Assembly: GCF_000203815.1 (NCBI RefSeq)
Contig: NW_004457737.1
Coordinates: forward strand, 1,736,001-1,800,000
DNA from: Cavenderia fasciculata
Taxonomy: Eukaryota > Evosea > Eumycetozoa > Acytosteliales > Cavenderiaceae
Direction: 5' to 3'
Length of the DNA: 64,000 nt
A program made the position numbers and the translations under genes. This document shows, one piece after another, positions 25,401 to 36,611 of this stretch (position 1 is its first letter; each line of letters starts with the position of its first letter). Under the pieces are notes generated by a model. The model did not search any database. It saw nothing but the letters and a program-made list of their open reading frames with translations, and had not been told where the DNA came from.

Positions 25401-28197
25401 GATGGCAAAATCTTTAGATGCTTTTCACAATAGAATATTTCCTTTTTGTCAAAATAGTAGGTAAATTGAACGATTGAAGTAGAGTGAACGTCAATATCCA
25501 TTGGTTGTGGAGCTAGTTCGAATGGGAGGACAACCTTTTCTCGAATAAACAATGCTTTACTGTCACCAAATGTAAAGTCACCTGTCACTGCATCACCAAC
25601 CACCATAATATCTTCATCCAAAACTGCACTAGTTACGTGAATGTAGCTCGATGGTGGTTGATTTGCATTTTGTTTGACACGAGATGACCTTTTGCTTCGT
25701 TGTGATGATACCGATGTATCATTCTTTTCACCACCAGACCCTGGCACAAAAATATTTCCACTCTTGTCCTTGAGGAATACCTGGAACGATGGAACATAGG
25801 AAAGGTTCTGATAAGGTGTTGGGAATGGATCATCATAAAATGACATGGTAACTGGTGGACCAGAAGTAACACGGATTGGATCCAACATACAAGTATAAGT
25901 TGTCAAACCATCAGTACTTGGTATTTCTACAAACAATATGATTCTTTCTTCTGACTCTTCACCCAAATCTCCTTGCATAATCTTGATATCTTTTAATATT
26001 AATCTACCATCTTGATCAATTAATATTGATATTGGTCCTGATATCACAACTCCTGGTAATTTCTTTCTAATCATCTTATTATTATTATTATTTTGATTAT
26101 CTTGACTATTATTATTATTATTATCATCAATTAAAACTTCAGCAGAATATTTTAAAGATTTTGGATTTGGAGTGTTGGAAAAGGGGACTGAATTTTTTTG
26201 TTCATCAAGTAGAGTGATGACAACAAGTGGAAATGGTGATTCTAGACAAATTGAAAGATCTTTTTTCTGTTGTTCTTTTGTCAAGTCAAATGAAGCAATG
26301 GCACCACATTCCTTGCCATGAATGACTTTGGCATAATGAACGGCTGGAGAAAGTCCAGGATAGTTTGATGTAAACGTAAACTCGTATGTACCAGCACGTT
26401 TAAATTCGTCAATATCTTTGAATGACATTCTACCACCTTGATAAAATAGAGATGACTCTCTTGTGAATAGTAGTTGCTCGGGACCACCCTGAGGATTCTT
26501 GTATTTGATGGTGAGGGTAATTAGAATCTTTTCAGAATCAATCATACGCTTCTCTACCTCTTTGGGTGGTTGTTGGCTATCGAGCAACTGAATCGACAAC
26601 CATTTAATATATTCTCCAGAATTGTATTCTCTTTTGGGGAGTGGTGCACCATCACCTTCATAAATCTTAATCTTTGATGGGAGTTTGGATTTTGCAGTAT
26701 CGAGTAGCTTTTTAAATTCGGCTGGTTTGAGTTTTACTTTGATACGACCACAAAGATGTTGTTCAAGAGGCATTGGTTTAAAGTGAAGTTTTTCATATTC
26801 CATGAAAAAGTCGCCGGTACGTTGTTCGAGAGTACCTGGGAAATAAATGGATTTGATGGTTCCATGAGAGGTTGGTTTGGTTGTCAGTGTGACATGTTCT
26901 TCATTATAATAAGTAACACCATTAAATGAGATGGATTTACAATAGGTACGATTAAAACCAGAATCATAACGTAAAAATTCAAATTGAAAATCTTGATCCA
27001 TTTTGTGACATCGCTTGAGCCACTTTTTCCACTCTGTATTGTTTTGACGTGTTCCTGCCTTTTCCAAATTTGAAAAGATTTGATGTTCCTTGATAATATG
27101 CATCTTGTTGTGTGTCACTGGGAATGAAGATCCTAAAAAGATGGCACCTTTTACACGTTGTACCCACTTTTCCTCGAGTCTTTCACCATCTACAATACCA
27201 ATCGTCATGAAACCAAGACGATCAATATGAGCCTCTGAAATGAGTCTACCATTCCAAAACACTTCAAATCCAGGTTTTCTAAGTGTCAGAGGGAATGTTT
27301 CCAATTCTTCAATAGGATGTTCTCTTTGAATGTGATAGGGAATGGGAAGTGTTTCACGTTCATTAATGTAGGGAAAGTAACGTAAATGAACCATTACCAT
27401 CGAACTTTCACCATCTACAGTTGGAACACGCAATTCAAATGTTTTTAATCGATGTCCAAATTCCAAATACAAAGATTCCATATCACCTTCTACCTTTCCA
27501 AGATCGACATTGTTTAGTGAAATATGGTAATCCATAGGCTTGACTATTTTGGCTGGTTTTGGACTATCTTCATTATCCTCTTCACCACTTGATTCACCTC
27601 CACTATCATCCATATCTTGTGTTCCTAAATTGGGTGATGATTGTTTCTTTTTCTTTTTCTTTGCTGCCGCCGCAGCAGCAACTTCATCATCGTCAAACGA
27701 ATAGTGAGAGGTGCTGGCAGGATCAGCATGTAAATAATAATAGTAAATATGAGCCAAATCTCTTTGTAAATTGATCATGGTATCGGCAAATGAGGCGTCG
27801 CTAAACATTGAAACATCGGATATTGTCACTTGTGTGAATTGAGGGTGAGCCAACTCTTCGTAGGATGCCTCACGCACTGTGATTGGAATTTTCCATTCCT
27901 GATCTCCAGTGGCACTAAGAATATCCAAAGAAATCTTGGCCTGATTCACCAATTTACTACCTTGTACTTTGGTAATAACTGTAATCTCTTGACCCAAATA
28001 AAAAGCAGACTTTTTTGCTCCAACTCCAAATCTTGAAATCAATCCAGTAGTTGCTGCTGAACTAGGTGTTGACGATGACGTTTTCGTCACAATTTGATTC
28101 ATATCTATTGAATTTGCTTGACTCATACCCATTGTTGCCCATCTTTGTAATTCTTCTTTATTCATTCCTGATCCATTATCCCAAATTATTATACTCT

Positions 28198-28233
<36 letters not shown>

Positions 28234-29313
28234 GAAAATTAATAAAATCAAAAAAGATGATGAAAATAAAAAAAATTTAGATAGATACATACAGAAATAT
28301 TATTATGATCAGGTTTTTTAATTGTAATTTTAATATGTTTATCTGAAAAATCATTATTTCTAGTTGCTTGAATACTATTATCTATAAATTCTGCTACAGC
28401 ATTTGGTAAACTAAAAAATAAAAAAGTTAATATTAAAATATAGTGGTGATTAAAAATTAATTTAATGATCTATATTTACTTGTATTCAGAAGTACCAGCT
28501 TTTAATAAAATATTTTTTGAAGGTGTAACATCAACCATAATCTCTTCTGGTGTTTCTAAAGGATTCTCACCATCTGTATACAAGATTAACATATTGTTTT
28601 GAGTGGTTAAGAATTTCTGGTATGATGACTCATCCTGTACAAGATGATTTGATAAGTCACAAAAATACATTGGATCCTAGAAAAAAAAAGAATAAATATT
28701 AGTAAATTTGAATCAAAAAGGAGAGAGAACTATAAAATATTCTTTAATACTTACTGATGAATCAATTAATTCTAAATTTTGAACTACTACTTTTAGTTCA
28801 TTAAATGTTGGAGGCGTTTTAAATGAATAATGTTCTCCTTTTCTTGATATGACAACTAATAGAGAAATAAAAAGTTAATTTCATTGTCTGTATCTATCTA
28901 TATCTATATCTATTCCTATTCTTACTTGATTCAGGTGTATTTTTAATTACCAATTCTGAAGGATTGTATTGTTGTTTACCAGATCCACTACCACTACTAC
29001 TACTGCTACTACCACTACTTTTATTACTTTTAGGGATATTGGTTCTTTGTTTCTTGATGACTATGGGAGGAGGTTGTTGTGAAGCTGTTGATATTGTACT
29101 TGATTGACTTGTATTATTGTTGTTGTTGAAGTTGTTTGTAGTTGCTTGGGAAGGTTGAGATGGTGGTAATACGACGGTATCTCCGAAATCGAGTCCATCT
29201 ATATCTATATCATCTTCTTCTTCTTGTTGTTTTTTTCTTTTATGCTTTCCATTTGAACTGCTACTACTTTTCTTTGAACTACTACTGCTACTTGAACTAC
29301 TATTCTTTGTCAT
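22439..29313 (-). CDS. SMCHD1-like protein: GHKL ATPase plus SMC hinge
   Basis: Five exons in phase (28926-29313, 28755-28855, 28480-28676, 28293-28410, 22439-28195) give 2186 residues, similar in size to animal SMCHD1. Residues 1-130 are Ser/Lys-rich and acidic. The GHKL ATPase has the N-box AVAEFIDNSIQAT (about 233-245), the G1 box DNGSGM (274-279) and the lid GLISRFGVGAKKSAFYLG (about 319-336). A long middle of beta-rich repeats follows. A coiled segment then leads into an SMC hinge (about residues 1900-2080), with its GYVGHLVN and FNTVKDALEYRHYLSKRN blocks, followed by a final coiled coil. In mammals SMCHD1 is a non-canonical SMC protein in gene silencing. Catalytic residues look intact. 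Function in an amoeba is unknown, and MORC/DMS3-like relatives are alternatives to strict orthology. Confidence 0.85.
28212..28240. repeat. AAAAG repeat in an intron of the SMCHD1-like gene
   Basis: About five AAAAG units next to an A-run, in the intron between exons 4 and 5. On the gene's strand this is a CTTTT-rich polypyrimidine tract just upstream of the acceptor, so it may help define the 3' splice site. Confidence 0.65.
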
Positions 29314-29555
29314 TGATTAAATAATATTGTTGATTGGTATTGATTATTAACAATGGTGAAACTTCATATAGATATATTATATAGAGAGATATAGATATTA
29401 TAATGTATATCAAATTTGAGGAAATGAAACGAAAATGAATGTAATAATAGGTATCTCTTCACCCCTCTTTCGTTTTTTGAAATTTGTATTTTTTGTCTCT
29501 GAGTAGATTTTTTCTAGGAAACCTTTAGTTTATTTATTTTTTTATTATTATGATT

Positions 29556-30197
29556 TCAAATATATAAATCTACTATTCTTTTAATTTCAATGTTTAAAAG
29601 TGTATTTGATACTTGAAATAATTCTAATATTCCAATTTGTACTGGTTCAATACTAGTATTGTCTCTGTCTTGTTGTTGTTGTTGTTGAACCAAACAAGTA
29701 AATTCATCAATTTGAGGATCAATATTCCAATTTTGATCATATTCCAACAACACTTGGTTTTTGTTCTTCTCTTTATCTTTCTTTTTGATTATTAAAAATA
29801 AATTGGATAGAAATCTAAATGTATTAATCTCTATTTGTAAAAGATAGATTGAATACTCTGCAATGATATATAGATGATTGATATTATAATTTCTTAACAT
29901 TTGAACCAATTTTAAAGTTGAATGAAAGAATTGTTTTGATATTTTGACAACCTCTTCTATAAACTCTATTGTATCTAACAATACCAAATCTCTACTTGAT
30001 TGATTTCTATTAATACAATTTTCAATATCAAATTTACTAAAATAATGTTTGACATCTATCATTGTATTTGCCAATTTATTTACATCTATTCTAAATGATC
30101 TAATTGTTTTAACATGGAATAGATCAAATGGTATTTCACCAACTAATTGATCCAATAGAGAAAATAATCTTTTTGTATCAATATCTTCTCTTGACAT
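29556..30197 (-). CDS. Helical protein of unknown function
   Basis: Single-exon open frame of 213 residues starting MSREDIDTKRLF. I do not recognise the family. The composition is that of a folded, mostly helical protein (TIEFIEEVVKISKQFF, IIAEYSIYLLQIEINTF), with one Lys-rich loop (KKKDKEKNKN) and a short Gln run. There is no signal peptide or clear membrane span. The frame is continuous and the AT content is lower than the flanks, which supports a real gene. It lies 242 bp upstream of the SMCHD1-like start in the same orientation. Confidence 0.6.
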   Translation of the reverse strand: MSREDIDTKRLFSLLDQLVGEIPFDLFHVKTIRSFRIDVNKLANTMIDVKHYFSKFDIENCINRNQSSRDLVLLDTIEFIEEVVKISKQFFHSTLKLVQMLRNYNINHLYIIAEYSIYLLQIEINTFRFLSNLFLIIKKKDKEKNKNQVLLEYDQNWNIDPQIDEFTCLVQQQQQQDRDNTSIEPVQIGILELFQVSNTLLNIEIKRIVDLYI

Positions 30198-31024
30198 TAT
30201 TTTCTTTCCAAAATTAATTAATTAAATAATTAAATAAAAAGAAGAATAAGTAGTTGAGGTGGAGTCCTTCTCTACCTTCTTCCCTTTCTTCCTTTTTTCA
30301 TTTATATTTTAATTATTAATAATTTAAATTATAGTAGTTAGAGATGATTAATAATATTTTTTTAATTTCTTATTTGTTGTTTTTGTTGATTTTTTGGTTG
30401 GTGTTGTAGTTATTTTTCGAATCTTTAATTAAAAGACTGGCATCATATGCCTATCTTTCAAGGTGTCAAAGCTGAGAAGGGTAGGGACAGGACATGTGAT
30501 GGATTGCCGAAAGGGAAGGGGGTTAATATTCCTCCGCCAGTTAATGGGTTACATAGTGGGTAACCTAACGTCTTTGGTTTATCTAATTGCGTCCAAGGAA
30601 GAGTTATTCTTTTTCTTCATTTTCATTTTCTAATGTATCAATTTCTTGAAAGATAAATAATTATCATTATCATAAGGGTCATCATCCAAGGCAAGATAAT
30701 GTTGGAGTATATTAACTTGTCTAGATTGAATGATTGATAGTGCATGTTCACGAGGTGTATGTCAACTTGGTCAAAGTGTATACATCTAGATCTGTGATGC
30801 AGATCTGATATGTAGATCTATCATCATCTTCATCTACTGCAAATACTAGTATACCAATATTATGAACATTTCTCTCTAAATAATTCTAACTGTATTCATT
30901 TTATATTTTTCGATGAAACCGAGAATGACTTGTGAGAAGATGACCAATCCAGAATAAAAAAGATATTAAAAAAAAAAGGATTTTACTTTATCTTTTTTTG
31001 CTTGAACAAATAAAGAGAGATAGA
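30198..31024. other. Intergenic region containing an LSU rRNA fragment
   Basis: 827 bp between divergent genes. The left and right parts are ordinary AT-rich DNA. The middle (about 30431-30620) is GC-richer and resembles large-subunit rRNA, and is listed separately. Promoters for both flanking genes must also lie here. Confidence 0.5.
30431..30620 (+). rRNA. Fragment of large-subunit (26S) rRNA gene, probably a dispersed relic
   Basis: The sequence has the highly conserved GCCGAAAGGGAAGGGGG core followed by TTAATATTCC. This matches the eukaryotic LSU position where yeast has CGAAAGGGAATCCGGTTAAGATTCC. About 30 bases downstream come GGTAACCTAAC and then GGAAGAGTTATTCTTTTTCTTC, in the same order and spacing as the yeast GGTAACGTAAC and GGAGGAGTTATCTTTTCTTC. 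Upstream (TTCAAGGTGTCAAAG...GGGTAGGGA) it is less certain. Only about 190 bp is present, so it cannot be a working rRNA gene. In dictyostelids the functional rDNA is carried on extrachromosomal palindromes, which makes a chromosomal insert plausible. Confidence 0.7.
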
Positions 31025-33553
31025 ATGAATAGTTTAAAAGAATTCTTCTCATTTTTAACTACTACATCTAATAACAAAAAAGAGGAAGAAGAAACTATCA
31101 TTATAAAAAAGGATAATGATTTTCATCAACTATTACTTCAAGATATCATTCAAAAATCTATAACCCATCATAATAGTGATAACTCTAAAACAACAAATAA
31201 TAATAATAATAATAGTAATAGTAATAATAATAATATAACTTTTACAAATGATATTTTAATAAGATTAATAATTCATAATAGAGTAATATTTTTAAAGATA
31301 TTTTCAAATGTTTATATGTTGTCTCGTTATTATACAAGATGTATAAAAGATGCAAACCTTCCTATTATAAACAACTATCATCAAATGACTGATGTTTCTT
31401 GGATGATTGATAATGGTTATGTAGGAGTGTTACACTCTAAATTGGATAGAAATGAATTTCTACAGATGGAAGGTGAAATTGGACTTGATACTGCACCACT
31501 AGAGAAACTATTCCGAACCAAAGACTATGGTCTCATTGAAAAGTTGGTCAAGAAATATAGAATGCACTTTTACACTGAAAATTCTATCGATTTGGCTTGT
31601 TGTAGTGGTCGTTTGGATGTCGTTCAACTGATCATATCCATTCATGATCCACAAAACCTACCAATTACAAAAAATGCAATTTTAAATGCAATGAAAGCTG
31701 GATCTTTAGAATTGGTTCAATTCTTGGACACCACTTTTGATTCTTGTAATATTGCCATAACTATGATAGGATCGATATCTAAAAACTCGGACGTCATCTC
31801 TTACTATCTAGGCAAGATTTCAATTGGTGGTGGAAGAGTTGATGGATTAATGATTTTATCTAGTATGGATATAAATCTAATCAAGAACCATTTTCACTCT
31901 ACAACAACCTTTATAAATGCAACTACAATGTTGGATTTTATAAAAAAGGCTACTCTCTTTTCACCATCATCATATCATTTTGAATTGAATGGTTTTCCAA
32001 AAAATTTAAAACAATTGGAAGGAAATGAAAGATTAATGGATAATATAGATAATATATTATTAGAGAGTCAAGAATATTTTAAAAAGTTTAATCAATTGAT
32101 ACCTCTTTTATTTAAACAACAACAACAAAATGATGAAAAGATAAATATAAATATTTCAAAATTAATGAATAATATTAATCAAAATAATAATCCAACAATA
32201 TATCAACCATTATTTAATATATTATTGGTATATGAATATATAAATTTGGATTCAATATTACAAAAACATATTGATACTATTCATAGAATTGTTTTTAGAG
32301 CCATTACAATTCTTGGTTTGGTTGATAAAACTATTTTTAGTTTTATTATTGATCGACTAAAAGAAGTAAATAATTTATCAATGGATGAATATTTTAATCA
32401 AATTATTGGTAATTGGACAAATATTGATCAATTAAATTTAATTTTGGAAATTGATCCATCATTGTATCAATTTAAATTTATAAATTTAAATAGTACTAGG
32501 ATAACTATACGTTTTCAAGAAGAAGTTTTGGAAAGGTTAATGGAAATTGGTATTATTCAAGAAGATGTACTTTTAACAGATTGGAGATTACGTGTTGTTG
32601 ATGATTTGGCAACTGTAAAATATATTTTATCACGCAATACTGCTAAACAAAATTGTTCTATGGTTTGGGATGTATCACGTTTTAAATTTGGTCCACTCTC
32701 TAAAAAATACCATGATGAAACTGCAAAATTACTCATAGAAGCTGGTTTCTTACCACAATATGTAGATTCAATGCATGGACTCGTATATCTATGTACCAAT
32801 CATTCGACAACATCCAACTTTTTAATCAAATATTTGGTAGAGTCATGTCTAACCTATGACGTTTATGCTTTAATGGGTGCCATTCAATCACAAAATTGGG
32901 ATTTATTTGATTATATTATCAAGGTTGAAAATGTTAGAGAATATCCATTTTTCGAATCTGAATATTATTCAAAAGAATTTTTAAAACCAATCAAATATTT
33001 GATAGCAATCAATGATTTTGATAGATGTATAGAATTTATTAAACGTTTAAATAACAAGTCGATTTTATCGCTGGTACCAAATCTATGTGTTGGCAATATT
33101 CAATTCTTTTCACAATTTGTCAATCAATACCCACAATCATTAAATTTACAAAAAATGGTCGAAAGAACCATCTATGATTGTCATGTACCATTTATGCTCT
33201 TTCTCATCGATCAATACCCAACCTTTTTCCAACAACAAGCAGATTTAATCGATCTTTTTGGTAAAGCATGTTCAGTTGGATCTTTATCAATTATGAAAAT
33301 ATTATTTGACCACTATGGATGTTTAATTGACAATAGTTTTGTCGGTTTACAATATATTTTAGTGGCTATTAATCGTGGTCATGTAAATTGTTTGGCCTAT
33401 TTAGATTCTTTAAAAAAATTTCAACCACCACTAGATTCACATAAACATATTCATTATTCTAGGTTTGGTTATCAATTAATGGATATATTTTTAAATAGAC
33501 AAGCAGAAAAGGAGAAAATTTTAAATAATTATGGAAATGAACTTTTATTTTAA
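31025..33553 (+). CDS. Ankyrin-type repeat protein of a dictyostelid family
   Basis: Single exon, 842 residues from the ATG at 31025; the open frame extends nine codons further but has no earlier ATG. After a Lys/Asn-rich start comes the block LFRTKDYGLIEKLVKKYR. Degenerate ankyrin-like repeats follow (SIDLACCSGRLDVVQLI, AILNAMKAGSLELVQFL, and late in the protein GKACSVGSLSIMKILFDHYG and AINRGHVNCLAYLDSL). Large families with this arrangement of weak ankyrin helices are common in dictyostelid genomes. The gene at 62508 is a better-conserved relative. The partner or role is unknown. Confidence 0.7.
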   Translation: MNSLKEFFSFLTTTSNNKKEEEETIIIKKDNDFHQLLLQDIIQKSITHHNSDNSKTTNNNNNNSNSNNNNITFTNDILIRLIIHNRVIFLKIFSNVYMLSRYYTRCIKDANLPIINNYHQMTDVSWMIDNGYVGVLHSKLDRNEFLQMEGEIGLDTAPLEKLFRTKDYGLIEKLVKKYRMHFYTENSIDLACCSGRLDVVQLIISIHDPQNLPITKNAILNAMKAGSLELVQFLDTTFDSCNIAITMIGSISKNSDVISYYLGKISIGGGRVDGLMILSSMDINLIKNHFHSTTTFINATTMLDFIKKATLFSPSSYHFELNGFPKNLKQLEGNERLMDNIDNILLESQEYFKKFNQLIPLLFKQQQQNDEKININISKLMNNINQNNNPTIYQPLFNILLVYEYINLDSILQKHIDTIHRIVFRAITILGLVDKTIFSFIIDRLKEVNNLSMDEYFNQIIGNWTNIDQLNLILEIDPSLYQFKFINLNSTRITIRFQEEVLERLMEIGIIQEDVLLTDWRLRVVDDLATVKYILSRNTAKQNCSMVWDVSRFKFGPLSKKYHDETAKLLIEAGFLPQYVDSMHGLVYLCTNHSTTSNFLIKYLVESCLTYDVYALMGAIQSQNWDLFDYIIKVENVREYPFFESEYYSKEFLKPIKYLIAINDFDRCIEFIKRLNNKSILSLVPNLCVGNIQFFSQFVNQYPQSLNLQKMVERTIYDCHVPFMLFLIDQYPTFFQQQADLIDLFGKACSVGSLSIMKILFDHYGCLIDNSFVGLQYILVAINRGHVNCLAYLDSLKKFQPPLDSHKHIHYSRFGYQLMDIFLNRQAEKEKILNNYGNELLF

Positions 33554-33745
33554 AAGGAGGAAAATTTTTTATGGAAATAGACAATATTTTCAAACCCCCC
33601 GAAAGTTTTTGTGTGTGTGAAGTTACAAAAAACAAAAAAAAACAAAAAGTCTGGATTATCCGTCCAAGGATAATATATAATTCAAACAATATAAAAAAAA
33701 TAATCAAATCCATATAATTATATTATTTATTTATTTAATGTTAAA

Positions 33746-34824
33746 ATGTCAATAATTGGAAAAAGTGTAGAATTTAATCAATGTGGAGATTGGAAACAAT
33801 TAAAGGTAGTTTCAAGACCAGTTAGAGAACCAATTGAAAATGAGGTTCGAGTTAAAATGGATTGTGTAGCTTTGAATCGTGCTGAAGAACTTTATCTTCA
33901 TGGTAAATTTGTTGAAACTCCTATTTTCCCTCATGCTGGTATTGGTTATGAAGGTAATTATAAAAAAAATCAAATTTGATTTAAAAAATGATTAATTTAT
34001 TTTTTTTAAAAGGAGCTGGAATTGTTGAAAAGATTGGTAAAGGATGTTCAAAATTTAAAGTTGGTGATAGAGTATCTGTAATGATGAATGTTAAAATGGC
34101 AAAGAATAGTACTCAACATGAATATGCAATCTTTCCCGAAAAGGTATTGGTTAAACATCCAGATAATGTTTCTCAAGTCGAAGCAAGTACAATGTGGATG
34201 GCTTATCAAACTGCCTACTATGCATTGGTAGAAGTGGCAAAGATTAAAAAGGATGATTATGTTGTTGTTACTGCTGCATCGAGTAGTGCTGGTATGGGAA
34301 TGATTCAAGTGGCAAAAGCATTTGGAGCAAAGGTAATGGTAACAAGTAGAACAACAAAAAAGAAACAAGCCATTATGGAGTATGGTGCTGATCATTTTAT
34401 TGCAACCAATGATCAAGATATTGAAGAAGAAATTATGAAATGGACAAATAATAAGGGTGCAAATATCATTATCGATCCTGTTGGCGGACCTTACGTTGAA
34501 AAGTTGGCAAATGCTACCGCCTATCTTGGTACACTCATTCTTTATGGATTGTTGTCACCAGATGTCACACCATTCCCAATCATTCAATGTTGGTCAAAGT
34601 ATATCGAGGTAAAGGGATATATTGTCTTTAGATATGCTGATGACCCAATCCTTCAAGAAAAGGCGGCCAAGTGGATCAATGAAAAGTTTGCTAAAAAGGA
34701 ATTCAAATCGATTGTTGGCAAGGTGTTCAAGGGTATTGATTCGGTCCCTGATGCTTACAAGTATCTTGATGGTCATGACTTGATTGGAAAAGTGGTTATT
34801 GAATTTACAAATAATTGTAATTAA
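33746..34824 (+). CDS. Quinone-oxidoreductase-like MDR protein (zinc-less)
   Basis: Two exons (33746-33953, 34013-34824) give 339 residues, the normal length for medium-chain dehydrogenase/reductases. The GroES-like half has RVKMDCVALNRAEELYLHGK and FPHAGIGYEGAGIVEKIGKG, followed by KVGDRVSV. The Rossmann half has the nucleotide-binding AASSSAGMGMIQVAKAFGA and a following TSRT that could fit the NADPH adenosine phosphate. The Cys/His ligands for catalytic and structural zinc are absent, as in quinone reductases. It probably reduces a carbonyl or quinone with NADPH in the cytosol; the substrate cannot be read. Confidence 0.88.
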
Positions 34825-34968
34825 CAAGACTCGAATAAATACTATTGTACATCAAATGTCCTTTGTACTTGACCAAAAGATTAAATTCGAATCAAGTGAA
34901 ATAATATTAAATAAGGAATAAGCAATTTAATTGAAATATATTGATTTCTCAGTAACGTCTTCTATAAT

Positions 34969-35302
34969 TTCAGTTACCTACACTGAACACGCCAACCGTA
35001 GAACCGTAACAGCAATGGATGTCGTTTGTGCACTTAAGAAGCAAGGTCGTACCTTATACGGTTTCAATGGTTAAATCCATTAGCCGTCCAACCTAAATCG
35101 CTTAGACTTCGGTGTCTCAAACTCAAAGGGTGTTTATCAACACCACCCATTCTAAATTAATCATATTCGATTGTTTTTTTTGTCTCTTTCTCTCTCTTCT
35201 ACTACTTCTACTAATTATATTCACTATAGGTATTACTGTTGTACAAACAAATTAATCAATAAATATTCTGCTCCAACATAATTATTATTATTATCCTAAT
35301 CT
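34969..35302 (+). repeat. Left arm of inverted duplication: H4 3' end and flank
   Basis: This plus-strand segment is nearly identical to the minus-strand segment 36899-37236, which carries the last third of histone H4 with its 3' UTR and downstream DNA. It includes the distinctive post-stop sequence CCATTAGCCGTCCAACC and the end ATATTCTGCTCCAACATAAT. A few substitutions and a few-base length difference separate the arms, so the duplication is fairly recent or is being homogenised. Confidence 0.9.
34975..35074 (+). pseudogene. Histone H4 C-terminal fragment
   Basis: About 32 codons matching the last part of the H4 gene at 37125-37442, from the YTEHANRR segment through GRTLYGFNG and the stop at 35072-35074. 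One amino-acid change is visible (VVYALKK becomes VVCALKK) along with a few silent ones. The first two thirds of the histone are missing, and the bases upstream (ATAATTTCAG) resemble a splice acceptor only by chance. It cannot make a histone. Confidence 0.9.
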
Positions 35303-35336
35303 AAACCCCCAGACTTCACTATTTATCTGATTATTA

Positions 35337-35760
35337 TCACTGTTCTGCCACCAAATCAATATCTTCACCAGCTTCAAATCTTGCTTTTAATTTCTTTAAT
35401 AAAACTGCTCTTGCACATTTGCAATTAAAAAATCTACTGATCTTGATACAATTGATGGTATGTCTGATTGTATAGAGGAAGATGAAGAAGAAGAAGAAGT
35501 GATTGCCTTTAAATCCAATGGTCCCAATCTATAAATTTCATTTACATTGATTTCTTTTACAGAATTGAATGGTTATAAATTCTCTACATCCAATAAAATA
35601 CTTGACAGTGGTACTGCTCCAATTTAATCACAAATTGATCTATATGCTAATGAAAATGATCCACATCCTCCTGTTTGATTATCTAATGAAATCATTCAAG
35701 ATGCTAGCAGAATCAGCTAAACACATGGCAACCATATCCACCATTTATCAAAGCTGTCTA
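35337..35760 (-). pseudogene. Decayed protein-coding remnant
   Basis: Read on the minus strand, one frame gives coherent protein-like text broken by stops and a frameshift: GGCGSFSLAYRSICD, then IGAVPLSSILLDVEN, then VNEIYRLGPLDLKAI and a Ser run. After a shift it reads ARAVLLKKLKARFEAGEDID and ends LVAEQ-stop near 35340. At least two in-frame stops and one frame change rule out expression of a full product. I cannot name the family. The plus-strand open frame 35569-35871 is its shadow. Confidence 0.5.
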
Positions 35761-36030
35761 TCCATCATTTACAACCATTGGATTAGTAGCGATGGTACTA
35801 ACTTTGGTGATGACACCAACAATCTAATATTACTTGTAATATTACTTTTGCATCATCATATCAAATTTTGAAATCACCTCTGGTTGAAGGTATCAAACTC
35901 CTTCCGATTTCAATTTCAGTTGAATATGAACATTTAGACCTCATATTTATACATACAAATAATTAAAAAATAAGATTATTCTTTATAGTATGATTTCATA
36001 TTCTGATGCAATACTCTTTTTGAATAGTCT

Positions 36031-36363
36031 GTGACAATAGATTCGACTCAACTATTCTATTTGGTGGAGAATATGAGACTAAAAAAACTAATGATTGCAA
36101 CACCCAATCCTCCATACATTGGTGCATTCGAATCAAACATTAAATTTATTTGGATATATCAAAGCTTTTGGCAAGGTGTTTCATACAACAATAGCAATAG
36201 TTTTACAAGAAATAATGGTCCATTCAAAGGAACACTAGATCCATATGAATGTGTAGAGACTACAGATCGATCGAGAGTCATCATCGTCTTGATGGTTATC
36301 ATTTTTCCTACTCTCTATTACAATAGTGGGAAATCATTGTATGGAAGGTGGAACCCCAACTAA
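36031..36363 (+). pseudogene. Open frame of uncertain status within the rearranged region
   Basis: A 110-codon frame with protein-like composition (FYLVENMRLKKLMIATPNPP, YQSFWQGVSYNNSNSF, FKGTLDPYECVET). It has no suitable upstream exon and loses sense toward its end. It may be a relic of a secreted or extracellular domain protein carried inside the duplication. No family is recognised, and a short true gene cannot be excluded. Confidence 0.3.
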
Positions 36364-36611
36364 CAGACCATAGAGAAACCGTAGAAATGGAACCATTCCA
36401 AATACTAAAGAAAATTATTAATTAAATTAATTATATGGAAACGATACTCGATAATCTTTAATAGATTTGTACGCTGATGAAATTAGAAAGGAAAAAATAT
36501 TAGTTAGGTATTCCTTGTGTTTCATTTATTTACTACTACTTACCCTTCTTGTAGTTTGAAAGAACAGAACACAATCACGGAATCAATTCAAACTCAAATC
36601 TTTCTTATAAA

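Noticed and set aside
23434-25433. Open frames opposite or overlapping the SMCHD1-like gene
   Set aside because: Shadows of a continuous 5.7-kb coding exon with intact conserved motifs.
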